Position numbers and translations under genes: made by a program. A stretch of DNA of 64,000 bases. Source: Congregibacter variabilis. GTDB lineage: Bacteria > Pseudomonadota > Gammaproteobacteria > Pseudomonadales > Halieaceae. Below, one piece after another: positions 41,580 to 50,395 of this stretch. How positions within the stretch are numbered: position 1 is the stretch's first letter; each line of letters begins with the position of its first letter. The notes under the pieces are model-generated. The model had not been told where the DNA came from. It saw only the letters and a list, made by a program, of their open reading frames with translations, and did not search any database. Location of the stretch: NCBI RefSeq assembly GCF_045689235.1, contig NZ_CP136864.1, positions 1,364,001 to 1,428,000 of the forward strand. Direction: 5' to 3'.

Positions 41580-44162
41580 CTATGGCTCACTGAAAAAATC
41601 ACGCAAGGCTGCAGCCATTGCCTCCCTCGCATATTCGGCGGTCACCACCACATCTACTGCCGGGATGGACGTGTGAATCTGCCCTTCGCATTTCAGGTGC
41701 CGCACATTAACGCCCGCAGCTTTGAGCGCCTCGGCGTAGGCATCACCCTCGTCACGCAGTGGGTCAAACTGACAGGTAAGCACCAACGCGGGGGGGAGCC
41801 CCGAGAGATCGCGTGCCAGTAGCGGCGAGGCCTTTGGATCCGATCGATTGTCCTCGTCGCAGTAGTTATCCCAAAACCAATCCATGAGTGAGAGCGTCAG
41901 CCCCAGGCTCTCTGCATTCTCATGATGCGACGATCGACGCCCCGTGCCATCGGTCACTGGACACAGCAAGACCTGCCCGCATATCTCAGGGCCACCAGCG
42001 AACCTTGCCTGCTGTGCCGCAACGGCAGCAACGTTACCACCGGCGCTCCAGCCAGCCACGGCAAGGCGGCCGGGCACTCCTCCAAGTTCCTGCGCATGCT
42101 CTGAAACCCAGGTCACAGCGGCGATTCCATCATCGGCAGCCGCCGGAAAACGGGCTTCGGGGGCGTGACGATAATTAACCGAAATAACAATAGAATCTGA
42201 ATGCAGGCAGAGGTAACGGCAAAGCGGATCATCCGTGGTGGCATTCCCCAACACCCATCCACCACCATGAAAGTAAACCGTAATGGGGTGAGGCCCCCCC
42301 GAGGGCGGACGGTAGAGACGGTACTTAAGGGCACTGCCGTCAGCACCGGACAGTGTCCCGTCGATGATCTCACCAACGTCTGGCCCCGGCGGCATGCTCG
42401 CCCCGGACTCGATCATAAACTGCCGGGCTCCGTCGACACCCATGGTCTCCATGGGTGGCAAGTCGAGCTCCGCAATAGCTTCGAGGAGCAACTGCACGTC
42501 CGGCTTGAGCTCGCGGATGATCCCGTCGTTAAGCTGTTGACCGCTGGGCCCGCTCAGAGCAAATCCCAGATAGTTCCGTGCCACAACTTCATCACAGGCC
42601 ATCCGGTAACGATCTACTCCCCCGATGTACGGTAGAAAGACTTGCGGCTTGCCGGGTACGTTCGCACCCATGTACCAGGAATTTGCCGAAGGCATGAGCG
42701 TGAGATCCGCGAACTCATTGTTGTGCTGAACCCAGCGAGACTGGGCGAGTTCCGTCGGCTCAATTCGGTCAAAGCCCTTTTTTCGTAAGCTGACGAGCGT
42801 GTCGGTAATCAGATCGACGTGCTGCTCGATGGACACCATCATGTTTGACAGTACCGACGGACTACCCGGCCCCGTGATCATAAACAGGTTAGGAAAACCC
42901 ACGCTCATAAGACCCAGATAGGTCTGCGGTCCGTGATCCCAGGCATCGCGCAGCGTCAAACCATCGCGGCCAGTAATATCCACGCCCACCAGCGCACCTG
43001 TCATCGCATCAAATCCCGTGGCAAAGACGATGGCATCAAACTCAAAAGATGCTTTACCAGTGTCTATGCCGGTTTCAGTGATCGTAGCAATAGGATCGTC
43101 CCGCAGATCAAGCAACTTCACATGTGGGAGGTTATAGGTCTCGAAGTAATTCGTGTCGAGGCAGGGGCGCTTGGACGCCACATAATGATTATCAGGGCAG
43201 AGCAGTTCGGCAGTCGCCGGGTCATCGACTTTCGCGCGAATCTTATCGTTGATAAACCGGCGCATCGTATCGTTGGCGTCAGCGTTGGTAAGAATGTCGT
43301 TGTAGACCGCACCGACCGCGCGCAGCTCGCCCTCTTCCCACATTGACTCGTAATGCTCATTCCGCTCCTCTTCGGAGACCTGGAGCGCACTCAGTTGCGG
43401 TCGCTCTCTGGGCACCCCAATCTCGGACCATCGCGCTTCTTCACGATAAGCCTCGGGGTCCTTTTTGTACTCTGCAAGACGCTCTTCGGAGATCGCGCCG
43501 TTGCGCGCAGGAATCGCAAAATTCGGCGTGCGTTGAAACACCGTAAGTTGCTCGCATTGCTCAGCGATCAGTGGAATAGACTGCACCGCCGACGAACCCG
43601 TACCAATCACGCCTACGCGCTTGCCGCTGAAGTCCACGCCCTTGTGAGGCCAGGTGCTCGTAAAATACACCTCACCAGTAAACCGTTCGCTACCGGCAAC
43701 ATCAGGTACTTTGGGCATCGACAGGCAACCGGTAGCCATCACGTAGTAGCGCGCATTGAGCTGGCTACCGTCATTCGTAGTGATGACCCACCTACCTTGC
43801 TCATCGTTCCAGCGAGCGGCGTTAACCCGCGTATTGAAACGAATATCTCGACGAAGGTCATGCTTGTCGGCCACGAATTGTGCGTAGCGCAGAATTTCGG
43901 GCTGCGTGGCATAGCGCTCGGACCAAACCCACTCTTTTTCGAGTTCCGGGTCCCAACTATAGGAATAGTCGACGGTGAGAATGTCGCAGCGGGCACCGGG
44001 GTAGCGATTCCAGTACCAGGTCCCGCCAACGTCGTCAGCAACCTCAAGCACGATTGCACTAAAACCCGCGTCGCGCATCCGTTTTAGCTGGTACATACCG
44101 GCAAAGCCGGCTCCAACGATCACAACGTCAAATTCTGAAGGCTCATTATTGTTATTGGTCAT
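41580..44162 (-). CDS. Baeyer-Villiger-type flavin monooxygenase fused to an HSL-family esterase
   Basis: From the ATG at 44162 (a TTG lies one codon upstream) the protein has 860 residues and two complete enzyme halves. Residues 1 to about 540 are a class B flavin monooxygenase: FAD motif GAGFAG at 17-22, WNRYPGARCD at 51-60, fingerprint FTGEVYFTSTWP at 161-172, NADPH motif GTGSSA at 187-192 and ATGFD at 381-385. In the fingerprint the usual His is Phe167. Residues about 600-860 are a hormone-sensitive-lipase-type hydrolase: oxyanion HGGG at 632-635, nucleophile Ser706 in GWSAG, Asp800 and His830. The halves could convert a ketone to an ester and then to alcohol plus acid in one chain. No leader is seen, so it is cytoplasmic. 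Confidence 0.9.
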   Translation of the reverse strand: MTNNNNEPSEFDVVIVGAGFAGMYQLKRMRDAGFSAIVLEVADDVGGTWYWNRYPGARCDILTVDYSYSWDPELEKEWVWSERYATQPEILRYAQFVADKHDLRRDIRFNTRVNAARWNDEQGRWVITTNDGSQLNARYYVMATGCLSMPKVPDVAGSERFTGEVYFTSTWPHKGVDFSGKRVGVIGTGSSAVQSIPLIAEQCEQLTVFQRTPNFAIPARNGAISEERLAEYKKDPEAYREEARWSEIGVPRERPQLSALQVSEEERNEHYESMWEEGELRAVGAVYNDILTNADANDTMRRFINDKIRAKVDDPATAELLCPDNHYVASKRPCLDTNYFETYNLPHVKLLDLRDDPIATITETGIDTGKASFEFDAIVFATGFDAMTGALVGVDITGRDGLTLRDAWDHGPQTYLGLMSVGFPNLFMITGPGSPSVLSNMMVSIEQHVDLITDTLVSLRKKGFDRIEPTELAQSRWVQHNNEFADLTLMPSANSWYMGANVPGKPQVFLPYIGGVDRYRMACDEVVARNYLGFALSGPSGQQLNDGIIRELKPDVQLLLEAIAELDLPPMETMGVDGARQFMIESGASMPPGPDVGEIIDGTLSGADGSALKYRLYRPPSGGPHPITVYFHGGGWVLGNATTDDPLCRYLCLHSDSIVISVNYRHAPEARFPAAADDGIAAVTWVSEHAQELGGVPGRLAVAGWSAGGNVAAVAAQQARFAGGPEICGQVLLCPVTDGTGRRSSHHENAESLGLTLSLMDWFWDNYCDEDNRSDPKASPLLARDLSGLPPALVLTCQFDPLRDEGDAYAEALKAAGVNVRHLKCEGQIHTSIPAVDVVVTAEYAREAMAAALRDFFSEP

Positions 44163-44293
44163 CAATTAGCTCTCAAAGGTTTCGGATTGGTTTAACCAAC
44201 GAGCATCAAAAATGATGGCAAGCAGACTTCCTTTGTGCCGATGTCCGCGATGACTAAAGCTGAAGCGGTAGCACGGCAAACAGACGCTCCAGC

Positions 44294-45238
44294 CTACTGC
44301 CCCAGCGCGCTCTTCAGTTTCTCGACCAGCTCTTCGTTATCGTAGCTATGGGGTCCCCAGCTATTGAGTTCCACCAGCTCCCGAATCTTGGTTTCGATGG
44401 TGAGCCGTTGCTCTTCGGCGTTGGGTACCACCACGTAGCGACGTAGCGGCGCATCCGCAAGCAATGCATGTTTGTAGGCAAGCGTGACTTCGTCGGGCTT
44501 CTTGTAGGAGAGCTCTACTTCCTCCATGGCCTTGAATTGCTTTTCCATACCAGAAGTAACGACACCACCATCGCCCACGACGCGGGACATAGCGCGTTTA
44601 ACCGCGCTGCGGCGAATCTGAGTTTGGTAATTACCGGGTTCAATAACACTTACCCTGACACCCTGAGGCTCCAGCTCAGCAGCGAGCGAATCAGTAAATG
44701 CCTCGATGTAGTGCTTGCTGCCGCTGTACGCCGCAAAGCCCGGACCGGATACGGTTCCCGCTATTGATCCGGTTGTGGCGATGCGCCCTTTCGACTCGAT
44801 GACCATCGGTGCAAAGGCCTTGGTCGTGCGTAACACGCCTTCGACGTTCACTTCATAAACCAAATTCAGTACATCAATCTCCGTGTCCAATACGGCACCA
44901 CCGTCGTAGATGCCTGCATTGTTTACCAATGCATAAAGGCCTGTTCCACGCTCTTCGATGAATTGCACGGCCTCGTCGACCTGATCTTGCTTGGTAACAT
45001 CCAGGCGAACCGCGGTAATGTTATCTATTGTATTGAGTTCGGCCATTTCGGCGTCTGTGCGTGCACCCGCGTAAACATGATGCCCCTCCCTGGCAAGCGA
45101 TTCCGCTAAGTTACGGCCAATGCCAGACGTCGCTCCGGTAATCAATATGGACTTTTGCGAGTCGGAGCTTTGAGCGGCCGAAGCAAGAGTCATCGTCACT
45201 AAAAAGATGCCCGTCAGGCGTGAAAGTAATGTGAGCAT
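44294..45238 (-). CDS. Short-chain dehydrogenase/reductase with N-terminal leader, paralogue 1
   Basis: The 314-residue protein starts at the ATG at 45238 after GGAG. A hydrophobic leader (LTLLSRLTGIFLVTMTLASA) precedes the classical SDR core: cofactor motif ITGATSGIGRNLAESLAREG, LVNNAGIYDGG, catalytic Ser in TTGSIAGTVSG, and Tyr and Lys in AAYSGSKHYIEAF. This fits oxidation of an alcohol or reduction of a ketone with NAD(P). Export of an SDR would be unusual because cofactor is cytoplasmic, so the leader may be a membrane anchor. It is 131 nt downstream-facing from the monooxygenase fusion on the same strand and has a near-identical copy at 51727. Confidence 0.9.
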   Translation of the reverse strand: MLTLLSRLTGIFLVTMTLASAAQSSDSQKSILITGATSGIGRNLAESLAREGHHVYAGARTDAEMAELNTIDNITAVRLDVTKQDQVDEAVQFIEERGTGLYALVNNAGIYDGGAVLDTEIDVLNLVYEVNVEGVLRTTKAFAPMVIESKGRIATTGSIAGTVSGPGFAAYSGSKHYIEAFTDSLAAELEPQGVRVSVIEPGNYQTQIRRSAVKRAMSRVVGDGGVVTSGMEKQFKAMEEVELSYKKPDEVTLAYKHALLADAPLRRYVVVPNAEEQRLTIETKIRELVELNSWGPHSYDNEELVEKLKSALGQ

Positions 45239-45285
45239 ATTGCTTCTCCAAATAATGAGTCACGGGAGCCTAGCATAGGTCCGCT
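44294..45285. repeat. Direct duplication, copy 1 (SDR gene plus leader)
   Basis: The SDR gene and about 47 bases of its upstream leader, ending at the shared CTAGCATAGGTCCGC, recur at 51727-52717 in the same orientation. The proteins have equal length and differ at about 36 of 314 positions by hand alignment. Sequence similarity stops at the stop codon on one side and after GGTCCGC on the other. Confidence 0.85.
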
Positions 45286-45324
45286 ATTCACGTAGCTCAG
45301 GGAGGGAACGCTGAGTGCTGGACA

Positions 45325-45405
45325 GCGCGGTCCGATGGCATAGAGCCTGCTGGAGTTCGACTCATAATCGGCAGGTCGCAGGTTCAGCTCCTGCTGCGCG
45401 CACTA
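45325..45405 (+). pseudogene. Degenerate tRNA with CAT anticodon loop
   Basis: The stretch resembles an Ile2 or Met tRNA: GCGCGGT-like acceptor start, CATAGAGCCTGC D-arm remnant, anticodon loop CTCATAA with CAT, an intact T stem GCAGG/CCTGC and a TGCGCGC acceptor end followed by ACTA instead of ACCA. The anticodon stem keeps only about three pairs, extra bases lie before it, the T loop is TTCAGCT, and the acceptor has two mismatches. It is unlikely to be functional. Confidence 0.55.
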
Positions 45406-45810
45406 GATCGAGCACATTCGTCGGTGTTTTCACCATGGCCCAGTTGATCGCAGATTGAGGCAACTCTCGGCCGTCTGCCTCGCTGCTCATCAAATGATCT
45501 ACTCTGAACGGCTTGAATCCCTTCCTTCAGATGCTGCATGACGCCAGTTGCCGATAGACACATTATCTGATTTCGATCTAGCGGCTCACGTCAGTGGACT
45601 CCTGTGAAATGCGAAACATACATCCGCTGGTCGTTAGTCCGGGGGCAGCCCTCCTGCACTGCGGATGTCGCTGAAGCTCCGAAGGGTCCGGTTACACCAG
45701 CGAGGGCCAAAAGCGCCCACCGCAATGCTTACACCCATGAACCCCTGGGGCTCAGCAATGGGCGTCACACCAGGACAACACCATGGGACAAAGGCTGAAA
45801 TAAAAGCTCC
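45406..45810. other. Intergenic stretch without a supported gene
   Basis: About 400 bases between the degenerate tRNA and the SMP-30-like gene show no credible coding region. A 64-residue frame at 45604-45798 lacks a ribosome-binding site and any recognisable pattern. The base composition looks less ordered than in flanking genes, which fits decayed sequence. Confidence 0.45.
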
Positions 45811-46926
45811 TTAGCAGTCGTCTGCACTGTCGAAAGCAAGTTCTGAGATTCTGCTGCCATTGAGTGTGGACATCAAAATTCTGTCATTTACCACCTGTAG
45901 ATTGCCCGGTGATAATTGATCGCTGAACCTCATGTGACAGGTCTCATCACTGCCAAGCTGTACGCGAAGCAATGAGCCGCTGCGAGGCACTTGCTGAAAC
46001 CCAAGAAGCCACTGTGCGGGCAACCGGCTGATGAGCTTTTTCACCCAGGGGTGAGGCTGAATCCATTGATCAGTGAATGTGTCTCGCTCTGAGGCCAGGG
46101 AAATCCAGAGCCTGTCTTCATCATCAATGATCACATCATCGGGGACCCCCGGCAGGTCCGCTAGAACCAATTCCGTCAGCCCCTTCCGCTCCCCCAAAAG
46201 CCAATGGCGCATTAAACGTGCAGGAGTCACTTCTATGAAATACAGTGCTGATTCATCGGAGTTTAAAGCGATGCCGCTGGGGAAGTAGCTATGGTCTACA
46301 AGAACATCAACAAGCCCGCTTTGGGGTTTAAAAGAAAGCACTCTGCCATGCGGCCTACCTTCTAACACTTCCCAAAGAATAAAGGGCTCGGTTTCGGCAT
46401 AATTAAGCGGTGTGAACTTCGTACTAGCCTCAGTTAGATAAACAGTTCCATCGCCAGCGACAACCAGATCGTCGATAAAGCCCAATTTCTCTCCCTGATA
46501 TGCCGTCAGAACGCTCGCAAATTGTCCCGAGGGCTCTACCTTCTGAACCCCAACGGAATAATTTGCAACCCACATGCTCTGGGTTGATGCCTCAAAAGCC
46601 AGACCAATGGGGAAGCCGCCCGTATGCGACCACAAAGCAAAGCTGTACGGCTGTTTAATATTGACGCTTCTATAAATCTTGCCATCGACGGTTCCCAGGT
46701 AGACACGACCCTCGCCATCGATTGCTAATCCCTCCGGAATTTCATGTTCTTCGACACTTGATGGCTGGGTGCGTACACGAACCGAGGGGAAGTCCAGGGA
46801 CGATTGAGGGCTCACTACAACGGCCCGTGGATCTATAGAGCTTGGCCAATAATGGTTGGCGACCGCGACCACAAGAGCCGCAGTTGTGGCTATGACAATG
46901 CTTAGGCTGAGCCTCAACCCAGTCAA
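45811..46926 (-). CDS. SMP-30/strictosidine-synthase-like six-bladed propeller protein
   Basis: The 371-residue protein starts on TTG at 46926 and overlaps the hydroxylase stop by four bases (TTGA). An N-terminal helix (LSLSIVIATTAALVVAVANH) anchors or exports it. Beta-propeller blades are seen as EGLAIDGEGRVYLGTVDGKI, GLAFEASTQSMWVANYSVGV, DLVVAGDGTVYLTEASTKFT, GIALNSDESALYFIEVTPAR and DVIIDDEDRLWISLASERDT. The spacing matches strictosidine-synthase and gluconolactonase relatives, which include lactonases. If the neighbouring monooxygenase makes lactones, this protein could open them; that is inference. Confidence 0.8.
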   Translation of the reverse strand: MTGLRLSLSIVIATTAALVVAVANHYWPSSIDPRAVVVSPQSSLDFPSVRVRTQPSSVEEHEIPEGLAIDGEGRVYLGTVDGKIYRSVNIKQPYSFALWSHTGGFPIGLAFEASTQSMWVANYSVGVQKVEPSGQFASVLTAYQGEKLGFIDDLVVAGDGTVYLTEASTKFTPLNYAETEPFILWEVLEGRPHGRVLSFKPQSGLVDVLVDHSYFPSGIALNSDESALYFIEVTPARLMRHWLLGERKGLTELVLADLPGVPDDVIIDDEDRLWISLASERDTFTDQWIQPHPWVKKLISRLPAQWLLGFQQVPRSGSLLRVQLGSDETCHMRFSDQLSPGNLQVVNDRILMSTLNGSRISELAFDSADDC

Positions 46927-47837
46927 GCGCTAGTCGCAGAACTGTGCTGACTCTCTTGCGCCTGGCGATAGAGCGCCTGCTTCTGGCGTGTAGTCTCACC
47001 CTTTCCGTCTGGCGCCCACCCAGGAGGCATCACGCAATACCGTATTTTGTTTACTACACCGCTGGCACTGCGAACATCTGCCAGTAGCTCGAGCCAACCA
47101 TGAAAACTCGCTTTTATCGGGTTGTAGGTATTTATTTGTTGCGGTACGCCGAATTCTGGAGCCTCCTTCTCTGCTTCAAACGTTTTAAACAAACGGTCCC
47201 ACAGGATAAACGTGCCACCATAATTTTTATCCAGATACTGCACATTTCTAGCGTGATGCACACGATGATGAGAAGGCGTAGACATTAGCCATTCAATGGG
47301 CCGCGGCAGCTTATCGATAAACTGTGTATGCAAAATGAACATATAGACCAAGTTGAGTTCGAGTGCTGCCAGCACCATAAACGGATCAAATCCCATTAAA
47401 ACGATGGGACTGTAAAAAATCGCCTCCATAAATGGTTCGGCAAAGGACTGGCGCATGGCCGTGCCGCCCAGGTTGAACTCCCGACTTGAGTGATGGTTTA
47501 TATGTGCCGCCCATCCGAAGCGTATCTCGTGAATAAAACGGTGCAGCCAATAGAAAAAAAAGTCCACGACCACATAGGCGACGATAAAGGTGATCCAGCC
47601 AACCCCGAAATCAAACACCGCGTACTGCTGCGCGATAAGCAACAGCAACAGTGTTGTGCCCTTCATCAGGATCTTGTTAATTGTGTAAAATCCGCCCATG
47701 GAAAGACTGCAGAGCGTGTCTTTGAGCTTATAGAGACCTGCCTTCCGGTACAGATCCAGGGCGATTTCTGCAACGATACATATCAGGTAGAACAGCGCCG
47801 CATACAGAGAAATTTGCCCTCCAATTTGCTCCCACAT
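46923..47837 (-). CDS. Sterol-desaturase/fatty-acid-hydroxylase family protein
   Basis: The 304-residue protein begins at the ATG at 47837 after GGAG and has several membrane helices. The di-iron histidine motifs of the family are clear: FYWLHRFIHEIRFGWAAHIN then HHSSRE (HxxxH and HxxHH), and a later SHHRVHHARNVQYLDKNYGG. Such enzymes insert OH groups into, or desaturate, lipids, sterols or carotenoids using O2. It is translationally coupled to the SMP-30-like gene by a four-base overlap. It lies 29 nt downstream of the TonB-receptor gene, so uptake and hydroxylation may be co-expressed. Confidence 0.87.
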   Translation of the reverse strand: MWEQIGGQISLYAALFYLICIVAEIALDLYRKAGLYKLKDTLCSLSMGGFYTINKILMKGTTLLLLLIAQQYAVFDFGVGWITFIVAYVVVDFFFYWLHRFIHEIRFGWAAHINHHSSREFNLGGTAMRQSFAEPFMEAIFYSPIVLMGFDPFMVLAALELNLVYMFILHTQFIDKLPRPIEWLMSTPSHHRVHHARNVQYLDKNYGGTFILWDRLFKTFEAEKEAPEFGVPQQINTYNPIKASFHGWLELLADVRSASGVVNKIRYCVMPPGWAPDGKGETTRQKQALYRQAQESQHSSATSA

Positions 47838-47866
47838 GATTCAAGCTCCCGTCATTTGATTGAGTG

Positions 47867-50233
47867 CTAGTTCAGCTTGTAATTGAAGGTGGCACCGTAG
47901 GTGACGCCCTGCCCGGCGGTTCGAAACCAGTAGTCATTACTGAGATTCGCACTCGTGTAGTAGTACTCATCGGTAAGATTTCTACTCCAGAATGCAAGCT
48001 CCCATTGTCCGTCCGCAGCGCCTATGGCCAATCTCGAGTTCCAGATTGTGTAGTCATCTACAAAGAACAGGGGGTTATCGTCTATCGCCGACTGATAACT
48101 GTCTTTAAAATTCACATCCACGCTGGCACGCATGATCAGCGAATCAGAAACGCCCCATTCATAGCTGGCTAAGCCGTTATATTGCCATTCAGAGGTTTGC
48201 GCCAAATCCAGGCCGGCGAAATCCCGCACATTCCCGACGCCATCGAGGCCAACATATTCCTGTACTTCGGAATCGAGCCAGATAGCGCCAAACCTCAGAT
48301 ACAGGCCTGCAAGCGGCTGCCACTCTAACTCTGTTTCGATGCCCGTAATGTCAGATTCGGGCACGTTTACCAACTGCGTAAGCAAACCAAATACCGGGTC
48401 ATTGATGAAGCCTACTATTTGTTTATCGCTGTAGTCGTAGTAAAACGCAGAGCTATTGAATTGCATGCTGCCGTCGAGCAAGGTTGCCTTGAATCCCAGT
48501 TCGTAGGCCAACAGCGTTTCCTCATCGTAGGGCTCCAACTGTGTCCAGGTTGAAGTCGCGGCGCCATTGTAACCACCAGACTTATAGCCGTTACCGACGC
48601 TTGCGAAGACCAACCAGTCGTCGTTTGGCAGCCAATCCAGCCCTACCCGACCCGACAGATTCTCGATAGTAAAGCTGTCGTCAAATACGCCCGATGCGCC
48701 ACTGAAGTAAGTAGAAACACCGGTGACCTCATCAACAAACAATTGGGCTTGTGAGGGATCAATGACGACACAATCACCCTGCGACAGCGTCGTGCTGGAC
48801 AAAACAGTGCGGTCAGAAAAACCCGGTGTCGGGCCAAAATCGAGGTTATAGAGAAATGCCAGGCCACCATCTACATCGTAACCGCAGCCTTCAAACTCGC
48901 GCTCTTCCCTGGTGTACCGGGCACCGACATTGAGGCGAAAGTTGTCCGCAAACTGCCAATCGATGCTGCCAAACAGCGCTGCGGTATCAGCATTTTGATT
49001 ATAGCGAGTATCAACACTTCCGAAGATGCCGGAATAAATCGTTGATTGGCTCCCAAATGCTTCCCAGCTTTCGGTGACTTCATCAGTGGACCAATAGGCC
49101 CCAACAATCCAGGACAGATCGCCACTTCCGTCTGATGTCAGACGGAACTCCTGACTCCAGGCCTCAATTTCGGTTGCCATAAATACATCGAGATTTTCTA
49201 CTGGCGTTCCATCCCAGTCGTTGCTTTCTTCGCGATCGAATCTTTCATAGGCACTGATCGAGGTTAAGGTCATGCCGTTGAGCTCCCAATCAACGCGAAT
49301 AGACGCACCCTGTCCCTCGTTGTCGCGCTGCGGCGTAAAATCACGGCTCCAGTCAGCGCTACGCGGATCACTTAAATCAGCCTGCTGACTAACGTCCGGC
49401 GGCGGAAAAAACGGTGCGAGTTCCGGCACAAGAGGAACGTACGCGAAGTATTGCGGTGCGGGGTTCTCCGATTTATCTTCATACCAATGCGCGTTTAACT
49501 GCAGGGTAAGATTGTCAGTGGCCGCCCAATCGAAAATGCCCCGAAGCGCGGTCTTATCCAGTCGCCCCAGCGTCTCATCAGACGACACACTGTCTTGCCA
49601 GCCGTCGCCACTGTCGGTGTAAGCAAAAGATACGCGACCATTTATCGAATCCGTAAGCGCCCCATTGATAAAACCTTCGCTGCGAAAAGTGTCAAAGCGG
49701 CCGTATTCGAGTGAAATCCCGGCATCAAACTCGCTACTGGGCTTATTGCTGATAAAATTGATCGCGCCCCCGGTACTGTTACGCCCGTACAGAGTGCCCT
49801 GGGGACCTTTGAGCACCTCGATACGCTCCATATCGAACTGCTCCCCGCGTGTCATTGTGGGGTAAGGCAGACTTACTTCGTCGACGTAAATGCCGACGGT
49901 AGAAGAGCTATTGGCATTGTAGTCGTCAAAACCAACACCACGGATTGTATAGACCGGCACACCGGTAACGCCGCTCTCTGTGAGATGCAAACCCGGCGTG
50001 AAATTCGCCAAATCAGTGGCATCGGTGATACCCAGATTACGCATTTGCTCACCGCTAAAGGCACTCACGGCAATGCCGACATCGTTAAGGCTTTGTGAGC
50101 GCTTTTGCGCAGTCACAATGACTTCTTCCAGTATCGTGTCGGATATTACCCATGGCGAAGCCAGGGAAGCTGCCAAGGCGCTCAGCGCTACAAAGGGTCG
50201 CTTTCCAAAACGGAAAGATTGAGAGTTCGGCAC
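47867..50233 (-). CDS. TonB-dependent outer-membrane receptor
   Basis: I start on GTG at 50233, eight bases after GAGG, giving 788 residues with a signal peptide (ALSALAASLASPWVISDT). The TonB-box region reads EEVIVTAQKRSQSLNDVGIA. The plug follows (TDLANFTPGLHL, VYTIRGVGFDDYNANSSSTV, ERIEVLKGPQGTLYGRNSTG, GAINFISNKPSSE). The 22-strand barrel ends WFRTAGQGVTYGATFNYKLN with a C-terminal asparagine rather than the usual aromatic residue. This subgroup of receptors in marine gammaproteobacteria imports diverse organic molecules. The substrate may be the hydrophobic compound processed by adjacent enzymes. Confidence 0.93.
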   Translation of the reverse strand: MPNSQSFRFGKRPFVALSALAASLASPWVISDTILEEVIVTAQKRSQSLNDVGIAVSAFSGEQMRNLGITDATDLANFTPGLHLTESGVTGVPVYTIRGVGFDDYNANSSSTVGIYVDEVSLPYPTMTRGEQFDMERIEVLKGPQGTLYGRNSTGGAINFISNKPSSEFDAGISLEYGRFDTFRSEGFINGALTDSINGRVSFAYTDSGDGWQDSVSSDETLGRLDKTALRGIFDWAATDNLTLQLNAHWYEDKSENPAPQYFAYVPLVPELAPFFPPPDVSQQADLSDPRSADWSRDFTPQRDNEGQGASIRVDWELNGMTLTSISAYERFDREESNDWDGTPVENLDVFMATEIEAWSQEFRLTSDGSGDLSWIVGAYWSTDEVTESWEAFGSQSTIYSGIFGSVDTRYNQNADTAALFGSIDWQFADNFRLNVGARYTREEREFEGCGYDVDGGLAFLYNLDFGPTPGFSDRTVLSSTTLSQGDCVVIDPSQAQLFVDEVTGVSTYFSGASGVFDDSFTIENLSGRVGLDWLPNDDWLVFASVGNGYKSGGYNGAATSTWTQLEPYDEETLLAYELGFKATLLDGSMQFNSSAFYYDYSDKQIVGFINDPVFGLLTQLVNVPESDITGIETELEWQPLAGLYLRFGAIWLDSEVQEYVGLDGVGNVRDFAGLDLAQTSEWQYNGLASYEWGVSDSLIMRASVDVNFKDSYQSAIDDNPLFFVDDYTIWNSRLAIGAADGQWELAFWSRNLTDEYYYTSANLSNDYWFRTAGQGVTYGATFNYKLN

Positions 50234-50395
50234 GTGGTGTTCCTCATTTTTTATTTGGTTTTTGTAGAACATGCACCGCAGCATGCTCAAGCCACCAAAT
50301 GGTATGAGGCCCAAAAGCGAGGAAATAGGTTCGCTAATGCAAGATATTGATCATTTTAGGCCAAAGTCGTTGACCCTCTAACAGGCGTTGATCCT

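Noticed and set aside
43353..44087. 244-residue open frame antisense to the monooxygenase half of the fusion
   Set aside because: The opposite strand encodes a motif-complete flavoprotein, and this frame has no ribosome-binding site or recognisable domain.
45604..45798. 64-residue frame in the gap after the degenerate tRNA
   Set aside because: No ribosome-binding site, no hydrophobic or domain pattern, and the region looks decayed.
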